DNA of 56,608 bases. It comes from JADHUC01 sp964617665 (lineage in GTDB: Bacteria > Planctomycetota > Planctomycetia > Pirellulales > Pirellulaceae). Under the pieces are notes generated by a model that was not told where the DNA came from, made no database searches, and saw only the letters and a program-made list of their open reading frames with translations. The stretch is from NCBI GenBank assembly GCA_964617665.1, contig CAZUAH010000021.1:1-56608 (forward strand), given 5' to 3'. Positions 7,565 through 16,423 of the stretch are shown here, one piece after another. The translations under genes and the position numbers were made by a program. Within the stretch, counting starts at the first letter, position 1. Each line of letters begins with the position of its first letter.

Positions 7565-9481
7565 ATGCCTAGACTCATTACCGTTCTGGTACTGTTGCTG
7601 ATTTCGGTTCCCGCGTCGGCCGATGTTCTGTGTCCGCGGGTGACCAGCGAACATAACGCCGATGTCACGGACCTGAAACGGTTCCGCCAGTTCCACGAAT
7701 GGAAGGACAAGAAGGACGAGGCCTTGGCCATCGCCATCTGGCAATACCTCTGCGGACGCGAGACTGGCTTGTTCCACATGAACACCGTGAACGATGGATC
7801 GGATCCGTGGGGCGAGTACTCGACCGTGCGCGATCCCGTGAAACTGATGAACATCTACAACGTCGGCTACTGCGGCATCTTCGGACCGACGCTGGACGGT
7901 GTGTTTCGGGGCGTCGGTTTCGAGAAAGGGCGAGCGTTTGGCGTTTCGGGGTGGAACCACTGCACGACGGAGGTCTGGTACAACAGCGGCTGGCATTACC
8001 TGGACCTTGATGTCCGCGGCGCCCTGATGAAACCGGACGGCACCATTGCCAGCCTTGCCGAGGCACAAACGCACCGCGACCTGTGGGTCGATCCGCAGCG
8101 GAAGATCGAACCGTTCTTCCCGAAGGACAGAAACAAGGCGAGGGTATTCGAGATCTATCGGGACAGCCGCATCGACAACTTCTATCGCTGGTTTCAGATG
8201 GGCCACGTGATGGACTTCCGCCTCCGCCAGGGCGAGTCGCTCACTCGCTGGTGGCGCCCCCAGGGTGGATATTGGCATCATCTGGAAGCGTACAACCGAG
8301 GCTTCGTCCGCAGTCTGCTGGAGAAGGAGCCTATCGGCTACAAGTCGAACCATTCGGACTTCTCCGTCTGGACGCAAGGTAACGGGCTGTGGCACTACGA
8401 ACCGAACCTGACCGACGCCAGCAGCGACTTCGCAGGCGGTGTCCATTGCGCGACGAATCTGCAACCGGGCAACGAGGGGCTGAAATTTGCGACTGCCGGC
8501 AGCGGCGAGGCAGTGTTCGAGGTCTTCACACCATGGATCATTGTCCCCAAGGTCAACAACTTGGTCGATGAGAGCGATGATGCCGAGGCTTCGATCATCA
8601 CGCTCGACGTCGCCCGACCGATGATAGTGTCGGTCTCACTTGATCATGGCAAGACGTGGAAAGAAGTGGCGACAGTTCCGCACGACCAAGGGCCGGTTCC
8701 GGTCGATCTGACCAAGTGGGTCAAAGGGACGTACGGTTTCCTGTTGAAACTCCATGCGAAAGGCAGAGTGAACGAACTGGTGCTGCGGGCAATGACCATC
8801 CGGACCTGGGTGCAAGTGGCACCGATCAGCCTTCCGCGTCTGGCGAGCGGAGTGAACGAGTGTCGTTACGAAATCGGCGATCGTTACGGCAAGCTGACTC
8901 GGCCCATGTTCGTGCTACCGAACGTCGCCGATCCGGAGGATCTGAAGAAGTATGTGGTCGATATGCCGGAAGACTACGACCTGGAACGCAAGACGGCTCG
9001 TATCCGCGGCGACGTGATCCTGAAACTCGAAGCGCCCGAAGGCACGGAGATCGACTGGTTCACAGCCGGCGCGTGTTTCACCACTCACCAAAACCAAGCG
9101 GCAAAGAACACGGACAACCGCATCGCGTTCGCCGTCGACGAGCCAACCGACTTCAAGGAAATCTACAAGGCCAACGTACCGACATGGGTCAATCACTGGC
9201 GCTACCAGTGGGACGAGGATGTGCGTCTGGACAAGCCAGCGAAGGTCGCGTTCGTGAAGTATACGGGTAAGCCGGGGGTAAACGTGCTGCGAGCAACCGT
9301 GCATCTCAAGCCCGAGAGAACGCCTCAGAAAACCATGCGGATTACACATGGCTACAAACTGGGCGACGAGCTGAAAGGAGAGGTCGTCGAGATGCAAGAA
9401 CCGGGCGATTACACAATCAACGTGGACGGCAAGCCAGAGAACGTCTTCATCCGGATGGCAGTGGAATCGCAAGAACGCTAG
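7565..9481 (+). CDS. Secreted transglutaminase-like protein
   Basis: This is a 638-residue protein with a Sec signal (MPRLITVLVLLLISVPASA). Its N-terminal third has a transglutaminase-type triad: Cys103 in GYCGIFGPTLDG, His132 in GWNHCTTEVWY and Asp147 or Asp149 in WHYLDLDVRG. The long remainder is strand-rich and includes one segment, VSVSLDHGKTWKEV, resembling an Asp-box, which suggests carbohydrate- or matrix-binding modules. A strong AGGAGG site sits just before the ATG, and the gene follows the small membrane protein by 17 bases, so they are probably cotranscribed. The likely role is processing of peptides or amide bonds outside the cytoplasm. This is inference from the fold only. Confidence 0.72.
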   Translation: MPRLITVLVLLLISVPASADVLCPRVTSEHNADVTDLKRFRQFHEWKDKKDEALAIAIWQYLCGRETGLFHMNTVNDGSDPWGEYSTVRDPVKLMNIYNVGYCGIFGPTLDGVFRGVGFEKGRAFGVSGWNHCTTEVWYNSGWHYLDLDVRGALMKPDGTIASLAEAQTHRDLWVDPQRKIEPFFPKDRNKARVFEIYRDSRIDNFYRWFQMGHVMDFRLRQGESLTRWWRPQGGYWHHLEAYNRGFVRSLLEKEPIGYKSNHSDFSVWTQGNGLWHYEPNLTDASSDFAGGVHCATNLQPGNEGLKFATAGSGEAVFEVFTPWIIVPKVNNLVDESDDAEASIITLDVARPMIVSVSLDHGKTWKEVATVPHDQGPVPVDLTKWVKGTYGFLLKLHAKGRVNELVLRAMTIRTWVQVAPISLPRLASGVNECRYEIGDRYGKLTRPMFVLPNVADPEDLKKYVVDMPEDYDLERKTARIRGDVILKLEAPEGTEIDWFTAGACFTTHQNQAAKNTDNRIAFAVDEPTDFKEIYKANVPTWVNHWRYQWDEDVRLDKPAKVAFVKYTGKPGVNVLRATVHLKPERTPQKTMRITHGYKLGDELKGEVVEMQEPGDYTINVDGKPENVFIRMAVESQER

Positions 9482-9521
9482 TTCTGAAGACGCGCAACGG
9501 TAGCGCCGTAGCGGAATTCGT

Positions 9522-9588
9522 TGCTCGTAGTCCCGCGTTTATGCGGTCTTTGATGCGACGGAGCCGCCTGAAGGCGGTACTGCGAGCA
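9522..9588. repeat. Palindromic dispersed repeat, family B
   Basis: Outer arms TGCTCGTAGT and ACTGCGAGCA are near-complementary and enclose a second hairpin, GCCGCCTGAAGGCGG. The layout is typical of REP-type elements. It sits between two same-strand genes and has no U-tract. Confidence 0.65.
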
Positions 9589-9689
9589 CGAGACTGGCAA
9601 ATTGGCATGACTGAAGGTATCCTGGATTTACGAACCAGACCATGCATCGCGCCAGCGTTGACGCAAACAACTCGAGGAGAAATCAACTG

Positions 9690-11072
9690 ATGACCAGACA
9701 CCAATTTAACCGTCGCGCGTTTGTGAAGAGATCTCTGGCCCTATCGGGCAGCTTTGCTGTACCGTGGTTGTGGACTGGGCAGTCGCACTCGGGCGAGCCG
9801 GCAAGCGAGCGGTTGCGTATTGGCTGCATCGGCGTCGGTGGGCGCGGGACGCTGGTCGGCAACACGGCGTGTGGGCTGGGCGAGAAGGTCGCGTGTGCCG
9901 ATGTGGACAGCCAACGAGCGGAAAGGTTCGCTGGCGGTGGTAAGTGCACGGCATACAGCGATTATCGCGAGCTATTGGATCGCAAGGATATCGACGTGGT
10001 AACTGTCGGAACGCCGGACCACTGGCACACGAGGATCGTTATCGACGCGGTGAAGGCGGGTAAGGATGTCTACTCCGAAAAGCCGTTGACGCTGACTATC
10101 GACGAGGGCAAGAAACTATGCAAGGCGGTCAAAGAGACCGGCCGTGTTGTGCAAGTGGGCACGCAACAGCGAAGCAGTGCTCAGTTCCTCATGGCCGTGG
10201 CGATTGTGCAGAGCGGGCGCCTCGGCGATGTGGTCAAGGCCACATGCTACATCGGTTCGGGCCCGAAGGGTGGACCGTTTCCCACGGCCGATCCGCCACC
10301 GCACCTGAACTGGGACGTGTGGCTGGGCCAATGCCCGAAGGTTCCGTACACTCCCCAACGCTGTCACGGGGCGTTCCGCTGGTGGTTGGAGTACTCGGGC
10401 GGCAAACTGACCGACTGGGGTGCCCATCATCTGGACATAGCCCAGTGGGCACTCGGCTACGACAAATCAGGCCCAGTCCAGATCGAGGGTAACGGCCAAT
10501 ATCCGATGATCCCCGAGGACGTGGATCCAGTGGACTTCTTCTCCGGCAAAGTGAGAATCCCCAACGGCTTCAACACGGCAACTCAATTCGAGGCGACGTT
10601 AACGTTCGCAAACGGATCCAGGATGGTCGCAATCCACGGACCCGGCAACGGGATCATGTTCGAGGGCGAGAAGGGCCGGTTCTACGTCAACCGCGCGCGT
10701 CTGAGCGGCAAGCCGATCGAAGACCTGACCAAAGCCGATCGCGACAAGTTGGCCGAAGACACGGTTCGCCTGTACAAAGGCAAGCCGATCGACCCGCACG
10801 GCGTCACAACGGACGCAGCGAACACGGGCCGTGACCTGGCGACCGTCGAGCACATGCGGAACCTGTTCGCGTGCGTGAAAGATCGCTCGGAACCGGTATC
10901 CGACGTGTTTACTCACCATCGCTCCGTCAGCTCCTGCCACTTATGCAACATCGGCATGCTGCTGGGCCGGAAACTTCGTTGGGACCCGAACAAGGAGGAC
11001 TTCGTCGGCGACGAACAAGCCAGCGCCCTTGTCGCCCGGCCACAGAGACCGCCGTATACCATCGAGGCTTAG
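9690..11072 (+). CDS. Tat-exported Gfo/Idh/MocA-family oxidoreductase
   Basis: This is a 460-residue protein. The Tat signal NRRAFVKRSLALSGSF is at the N-terminus, followed by a Rossmann nucleotide-binding motif (RIGCIGVGGRGTLVG). The family signature YSEKPLTLTIDEGKKL holds the catalytic-type Lys, and DWGAHHLDIAQWALG is in the C-terminal domain. Members bind NAD(P) tightly and oxidise or reduce sugars or inositols; planctomycetes carry many exported paralogs whose substrates are unknown. I chose the ATG at 9690, preceded by GAGGAG, because it places the twin-arginine motif at the start; an upstream ATG at 9642 would add 16 unneeded residues. A second paralog lies at 49554 on the other strand. 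Confidence 0.88.
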   Translation: MTRHQFNRRAFVKRSLALSGSFAVPWLWTGQSHSGEPASERLRIGCIGVGGRGTLVGNTACGLGEKVACADVDSQRAERFAGGGKCTAYSDYRELLDRKDIDVVTVGTPDHWHTRIVIDAVKAGKDVYSEKPLTLTIDEGKKLCKAVKETGRVVQVGTQQRSSAQFLMAVAIVQSGRLGDVVKATCYIGSGPKGGPFPTADPPPHLNWDVWLGQCPKVPYTPQRCHGAFRWWLEYSGGKLTDWGAHHLDIAQWALGYDKSGPVQIEGNGQYPMIPEDVDPVDFFSGKVRIPNGFNTATQFEATLTFANGSRMVAIHGPGNGIMFEGEKGRFYVNRARLSGKPIEDLTKADRDKLAEDTVRLYKGKPIDPHGVTTDAANTGRDLATVEHMRNLFACVKDRSEPVSDVFTHHRSVSSCHLCNIGMLLGRKLRWDPNKEDFVGDEQASALVARPQRPPYTIEA

Positions 11073-11087
11073 CGGCTCGTTTGTTGA

Positions 11088-11147
11088 CTCGTAGCCGCAC
11101 TCGCCAGAGTGCGGAAATTCCCGCGTTCTGGCGAACGCGGCTACGAG
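11088..11147. repeat. Palindromic dispersed repeat, family C
   Basis: Two 27-base arms, 11088-11114 and 11121-11147, are near-complementary and separated by 6 bases. Each arm also forms its own small hairpin (CCGCACTCGCCAGAGTGCGG; CCGCGTTCTGGCGAACGCGG). The left and right mini-stems differ by paired changes. It lies between two convergent genes, where it could help end transcription from either side. Confidence 0.75.
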
Positions 11148-11172
11148 GGGTGCGCCACTTGCCGCGGCGAAA

Positions 11173-14100
11173 TCACGGCTTGTACGTAATCCACATCGGC
11201 GAAACCCAGACGATTTCGCCGTTGTTGAACTCGTAGTCGATTCTTCCGCCCGTGGTGCCGGATATCTTCCGTGTTTCCGTTTCTCCTTGCTGGATACCGC
11301 GAACGTAATAGTAGCTGGTCTTGTCCGCCTGTGCGTCGAGATCGGTCCACTGGAATTCCACGGTCCGCTTGTCGGGTTTGATCGAGTAGACGTATTCGTT
11401 GTCCTTGACAATCACCACCTCAGCAAACGGGGCCGTTCCGATCAGCTTCACGTCGAGCGTGGGCGGCTTTTCGACCGTGAACTCCTCGCCCATGAAACGA
11501 TCGCCGCAACGAACGTCGGCGATGATGTTATCGGTGGCACCGTAGACGCGGCGGAGTTTCATACCTTCCAGGATGGCTTCACGGGTGGGTTCCTCGACCC
11601 AGACATTGCAGTAGCTCATGTGCGTCGAAATGTGATCGCTCGAAGACTGAAAGCCCAGGCGATAGCCCATCAACAAGGCCCTTGATACGAAGCCCAACGG
11701 CCGCCAACCGCCGAGCGAGTAATCGGCCGTGTTGGTGCGCGGGGCGCCGGGTCGTTCGTAGTTCTGGCGGTCGCCCTGGTAAATTTCGACGATGGGTTCG
11801 ACCTTCGGATCGTTATCGCGCCAGTCCGTGCCCATGCCTGTCCCGCTAGTATGGCTCGCGCAGACACCGTCGAAGTAACGCAAGTAGTTGTAGAACATTT
11901 GCGTGTCGGCACTGTTAGGCCGCTTCGCGTCGGGCGGCAGTTCATCCATGGCTTTGCCCAAGCCGCTTCGTAGTCGATTCAGCGGTCGGATGCCGCGTTT
12001 GGCAAACACGGCGTTGCGGTGACCGTCGGGATACGTGCAACTGCGCTCGTACGTGTACATCGGCGTGAACTGACTAGGCACATCGAAGATCGACGTTGTC
12101 TTCTGCGTGAACCACCACGAAAATTCGCGACCGTTTCCATTGTCGTGATCACCGCTACCGATCCAGTCCAATGCGGCCATGTCGATCCCGTATCGCCACA
12201 TATCGAAGATGGTGCCGTCGCCGGCGCCATCGCTGGATATCTCGGTGTGACGATGGAACTCGCCCCTGACGATTCGCAGTGATTCGCCATCCACCTCGGC
12301 GCGGTAGGCTCGCATGGCCGCCACATGCTCGGCTTCCTCGCGAGCTGCTTTGGATGGGCCAGCCGGCACATCGGACTTGACAGCTACAAGCTTGCACTCG
12401 CCGCTTGGTTTGGCCACTTCGCCCGTATCCGCGATGGCGATCTCTTTGTTGAACACTGCATCTGGATAGCTGATGTAGGATCGAGTAGTCGCTGGTTTGG
12501 CAGCCCCAGGCTTTGCCTTCCGACGCGTTCGTGGAGTGCCGAAAGTCGCGGCATCGCGAAATCGACTGTCTGAGCACGAAACGACGTACAAGCCGCCGCC
12601 CCGAGCCGGCGCCAGCGCCGACGACTCGTGAAGAAACCCATCCGACTGTGGAGCCATGACGGCCGATTGCCATCCGTCAGAATCGAGCGTGGTCAGATGG
12701 CTCACCCAGGCCCCGCCGATAACGTTGTCGAACCGCGTCATGCGTATCCGAGCGGACAGCCACAATCGGCCGTTGGCGTCAACCGCCAGTTTTGGCCCGG
12801 CCGCCTTTACGCCGTCACCAGCGTTCGGCCATCGCCGTCGGCCGTCCGGCATGGGCATCGCACGATTCACGTCGGATTCCGGCTCGTACAACGTGTCGGC
12901 TTTCAATACCTTCACGCCAATCGCCCGTTCCTGGTACAACGCCGTGGCCTTTGGGCTTCGGTCATACGGCCCGTAGTCCTTGCCCCAACCCTCGGGCGAA
13001 ATCTCGTAGGCGATCCACAATCGATCCTGCTGGTCGAACACGAGGCTGGATCGAACTTCGTTTTTCCGCGAACCAGCAATGACACGTTGATCGCCCCATT
13101 GTCCTCCTCTGCGCATCTTCGTCACGACGTCGTAGTTGCCTTTCTCGTACGAATCCCACGCCACGGCAACTCGGCCGTCTTGCGACGTGGCAATCGACGG
13201 CGCCCAGTCGTTGGCCGCACTGGTCGCAATGACCGTCGGCTTGCCAAAGCTGGCTCCGTCCTGGGACGCAACGCAGATATCCGAATTTGTCTCGCCAAAG
13301 CTCTGCCACGCCAGCCACACTCGGCCATCGGCATCCGTTGCCGCCGCATGACTGAAGTCCGATCCCGGTGCAGTGGTGATCCGGATCGGATCCGACCAGC
13401 CGTCGTCGTTTCGCACCTTGGCGTACAGGTCCCAATTCTCTTCCACGTTCTCCGACCAAAATACCCACAGCCGATCTCGGCCGTCGGTGGCCATCGCCAC
13501 GCCGAACAGATCCTTGCCATCGTCCGTCAATGCTGTCGGCGCGGTCCACTGATTGTCATGGAATTCCATGAGCATGATCTGGTCGCCACCGGTGGGCTTT
13601 GCCAAGTAGGCGAAGTCGGCAGGAGCAGTCGTAATTGGTAGACGCGACTTGAAACCTACTCCGTGCGTAAAGGCGATATAGGCGACACAAAGCCGGCCGT
13701 TCGGCCCCATCAGAGCACATGGATATGCATCTTCGGTTCCGGATTCGACGATCAAGCGCGAAGTCGGCACGCGTTCGAATTCCACGTTTCCGTCGAGTGC
13801 ACGTCTAGAACTGCCGTACTGCAGGCGTCCGACGGGTACGGTGAAGTTGCCCTGCGATGACTTCACTTCAAGCGACGTCGACTGTGCTACATCTGCGATG
13901 GTGAGTACAAAACCGTTTGGCTCCATCGGTAGCACGCTCGGATCGCGACCGCGGCGATTCCAGAATCGCGGATAGAAGCGACGGACGTTCAACTTGAATT
14001 CAGACCGTGTTGCATAGTCGCCGCCGGCAAACCGCCAACCGTCCGTGGCAATGATTTGGCCACGCGTCAATTGATACGTGCCTTCCCAAGTCTCCGGTTC

Positions 14101-14247
14101 CTTGTCCTTCAGGCCGAATCGAACCACGACGCTGATCAAGTCGCGATCCATGGGAACGTCGAGCTTCGTCTGGGACGCAGCTTCTGTCGTTCTAGCCGCA
14201 GCGCATAGGTACACCAGTACGTAAGAGACCAAGAACGGCAATCTCAT
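11173..14247 (-). CDS. Secreted beta-propeller plus PHP-like phosphoesterase protein
   Basis: This is a 1024-residue protein with a Sec signal (MRLPFLVSYVLVYLCAAARTTEA). Residues of roughly 180-520 carry propeller-type repeats (DGRDRLWVFWSENVEENWDLY, DADGRVWLAWQSFG, DQQDRLWIAYEIS). The C-terminal part is a metal-dependent, PHP/DUF3604-like domain: GEFHRHTEISSDGAGDGT, IGSGDHDNG, CASHTSGTGMG and FQSSSDHI supply the His/Asp ligands. Such domains hydrolyse phosphoesters, and DUF3604 members often sit near sulfatase or glycan genes. A GGGGAGGA site precedes the ATG. The exact substrate is unknown. The propeller may bind glycan or protein. Confidence 0.75.
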   Translation of the reverse strand: MRLPFLVSYVLVYLCAAARTTEAASQTKLDVPMDRDLISVVVRFGLKDKEPETWEGTYQLTRGQIIATDGWRFAGGDYATRSEFKLNVRRFYPRFWNRRGRDPSVLPMEPNGFVLTIADVAQSTSLEVKSSQGNFTVPVGRLQYGSSRRALDGNVEFERVPTSRLIVESGTEDAYPCALMGPNGRLCVAYIAFTHGVGFKSRLPITTAPADFAYLAKPTGGDQIMLMEFHDNQWTAPTALTDDGKDLFGVAMATDGRDRLWVFWSENVEENWDLYAKVRNDDGWSDPIRITTAPGSDFSHAAATDADGRVWLAWQSFGETNSDICVASQDGASFGKPTVIATSAANDWAPSIATSQDGRVAVAWDSYEKGNYDVVTKMRRGGQWGDQRVIAGSRKNEVRSSLVFDQQDRLWIAYEISPEGWGKDYGPYDRSPKATALYQERAIGVKVLKADTLYEPESDVNRAMPMPDGRRRWPNAGDGVKAAGPKLAVDANGRLWLSARIRMTRFDNVIGGAWVSHLTTLDSDGWQSAVMAPQSDGFLHESSALAPARGGGLYVVSCSDSRFRDAATFGTPRTRRKAKPGAAKPATTRSYISYPDAVFNKEIAIADTGEVAKPSGECKLVAVKSDVPAGPSKAAREEAEHVAAMRAYRAEVDGESLRIVRGEFHRHTEISSDGAGDGTIFDMWRYGIDMAALDWIGSGDHDNGNGREFSWWFTQKTTSIFDVPSQFTPMYTYERSCTYPDGHRNAVFAKRGIRPLNRLRSGLGKAMDELPPDAKRPNSADTQMFYNYLRYFDGVCASHTSGTGMGTDWRDNDPKVEPIVEIYQGDRQNYERPGAPRTNTADYSLGGWRPLGFVSRALLMGYRLGFQSSSDHISTHMSYCNVWVEEPTREAILEGMKLRRVYGATDNIIADVRCGDRFMGEEFTVEKPPTLDVKLIGTAPFAEVVIVKDNEYVYSIKPDKRTVEFQWTDLDAQADKTSYYYVRGIQQGETETRKISGTTGGRIDYEFNNGEIVWVSPMWITYKP

Positions 14248-14708
14248 GACGATTCCTCCCCACAGGTTGAGTAGAGGTTAGACGGCTCAAACGCATGCCG
14301 ATATGCGAATTCGATTTTAGCCGTTCCGAATGGGATTGAAAGTCACGAAACAGCTCGCCCAGAATACCGGCTGCACGGGAAGTGCACAGTCACGGTCGGG
14401 TTTCCTCCTGCGACAGGATCGTGCCCCCCTTCTCGCACAATTAGCCGGCCTAATGTGGTCCTAGCCAATCGGACGGAGCCACCCTATACTTGTCAGCTGT
14501 CGAGAGGTATCGTGTCGCCGATTCCCCTTTGCTGAACCACACCGCCAGACGGAAATCAATCGTGCAGACGTAAGTGTTCAGCCACTGCCGCCCTGGTCTC
14601 GTGGGCCCCGACGAGCAGTGAGGGAACGAGCGTTTCTATCTTTGCCCTATCCAAGGGCCATTCGCTCCGGCGGCTTCCCACGACATCAATACATCACAGG
14701 ACGGTTCG
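14248..14708. other. Divergent intergenic region, no gene seen
   Basis: This region separates the divergent propeller-PHP and purF genes and must hold promoters for both, but I could not identify convincing -10/-35 pairs. No structured RNA or open frame stands out. Confidence 0.5.
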
Positions 14709-16310
14709 ATGAGTGACATACACGACGAGTGTGGGGTAGTGGCTGTTTATCACTTGCCCAGCATGGCCGACAGCGCGTCGAATCCGAAGAAACTTGGGGA
14801 AGAATGCGTATCGCGGCTGGTGCCTCACATGCTGCAGGACATTCAGAACCGGGGGCAGTTGGCCGCCGGTTTGACGTCCTACAACGCCGATCGGGCCCAA
14901 GTGATTGATACACACAGGGACATCGGTTCGGTGAGTGAAGTTTTTAAGCTGGCTCACCAAGCCGAATACGAGGAGTTGATGGCAGAGTACGCGGGCCCCG
15001 CCGCGATCGGACACGTGCGGTACGCGACATGCGGCAAGGACGATCGTGGCTACGCTCAACCGTTCGAGAGACACCACCTTCAGAAGTTCAAGTGGTTCAG
15101 CTTCGGCTTTAACGGTCAGCTGGCGAATTATCAGGAACTTCGCGACGCGCTGCTGCACGATAGGGAACACCATCTGGCCCGAGAGACCGACACGGAAGTG
15201 ATGATGCACGAGATTAGTCGCGATCTGGCTGCATCGCCGCGTACCAGTCTAGTTGAAATGATGCGGAGGATTGGGAATCGTTTTGACGGGGCATACTGCC
15301 TGGTATTCCTGAACGCACATGGCGAGATGCTGGTAGCACGTGATCCATTGGGGATCAAGCCATTGTGTTACGCGATAGAAGGTCCGCTGTTTGCCGCGGC
15401 CAGCGAGAGTGTGCCGCTGGTCAACATGGGGATCGCTCCGGAGAACATCAAACCGGTACCGCCCGGACACGCGATTGACATTGCGGATGGAAAGTTCGAT
15501 ATCAAGCCGTTCTCGTCCGAAACGAGACGCGCCCATTGCTTTTTCGAGTGGGTCTATTTCGCCAATGTAGCCAGCACTTTGGATGGCCGTGGTGTCTACA
15601 CGTCGCGTACGGCCCTGGGGGCCGAGTTGGCGCGGCTGGAACTGGAGTATGGAAGGGTCCGGCTGGATGACGATACCATCGTTGTACCTGTCCCAGACAC
15701 AAGCAAAGCGGCTGCGGACTCCATGGCTTTCGAGCTGAAACTGCCGTCGCGCGAAGGCATCATTCGGAATCGCTATACGGGAAGGACGTTTATCGAATCG
15801 GGTGACAGCCGACAGAAGAAGGCTCTGCGCAAGTACATTCCTTTGCGCGAGGTGCTTCATGGCAAACGCGTATTCCTAGTCGAGGATTCCATCGTGCGTT
15901 CAACGACGATGCGGGTGGTGCTGGATCGAATGCGAAAGGTCGGAGGCGCCAAGGAGATTCACGTCCGCGTCGCTTGTCCACCCATCATTGCACCATGTTT
16001 CTACGGCATAGACATGTCGACAACGGACGAGTTGTTCGCCTGCCAGTTCCTGCCCGATGGAAAGTTGACGGAGGAGGCACAGGAGAGCATGGCGAAGGAG
16101 CTTGGAGCCGATTCCCTTCGATACCTGCCCGTTGAGTCGGTCGCGAAGTGTATCGGTTTTGACGCGAGCGAACTCTGTCAAGCGTGCATCACAGGGAAGT
16201 ATCCGACGCCGTGCGGTCAGAAACTTTATGAAGTCGCGCAGAATCGAGCGGGAACGGAAGACCGTGAAGGCAGAACCTATGAAGGTAACGACGACAATGG
16301 CATGACTTAA
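14709..16310 (+). CDS. purF: Amidophosphoribosyltransferase
   Basis: First committed step of de novo purine synthesis: PRPP plus glutamine gives 5-phosphoribosylamine. The class II glutaminase domain starts at Cys8 (MSDIHDECGVVAVYH), and glutaminase landmarks follow (GHVRYAT, FNGQLANY, DGAYCLVF, RDPLGIKPL). The phosphoribosyltransferase domain has the PRPP loop VFLVEDSIVRSTTMR. The first acidic residue is Glu where E. coli PurF has Asp. Cys8 must be exposed by processing of the first seven residues. C-terminal Cys residues (CQACITGKYPTPCG) resemble those that bind an Fe-S cluster in some PurF proteins. At 533 residues the length is usual for the family. A SecD-like gene follows after 113 bases. 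Confidence 0.93.
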   Translation: MSDIHDECGVVAVYHLPSMADSASNPKKLGEECVSRLVPHMLQDIQNRGQLAAGLTSYNADRAQVIDTHRDIGSVSEVFKLAHQAEYEELMAEYAGPAAIGHVRYATCGKDDRGYAQPFERHHLQKFKWFSFGFNGQLANYQELRDALLHDREHHLARETDTEVMMHEISRDLAASPRTSLVEMMRRIGNRFDGAYCLVFLNAHGEMLVARDPLGIKPLCYAIEGPLFAAASESVPLVNMGIAPENIKPVPPGHAIDIADGKFDIKPFSSETRRAHCFFEWVYFANVASTLDGRGVYTSRTALGAELARLELEYGRVRLDDDTIVVPVPDTSKAAADSMAFELKLPSREGIIRNRYTGRTFIESGDSRQKKALRKYIPLREVLHGKRVFLVEDSIVRSTTMRVVLDRMRKVGGAKEIHVRVACPPIIAPCFYGIDMSTTDELFACQFLPDGKLTEEAQESMAKELGADSLRYLPVESVAKCIGFDASELCQACITGKYPTPCGQKLYEVAQNRAGTEDREGRTYEGNDDNGMT

Positions 16311-16423
16311 GCAGTGTTTAGAGCCGATTATGCGGTTGCCGGTACAAATTCTGGGAGATAGTTGGCGAAGTACCAGCATCGGACCGTACAATCAAGACTC
16401 AACTCCGCTCAGGGGAAGTCATC

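Noticed and set aside
12628..13641. Plus-strand frame (337 residues) antisense to the propeller-PHP gene
   Set aside because: Shadow of the minus-strand gene; Arg/His-rich without motif.
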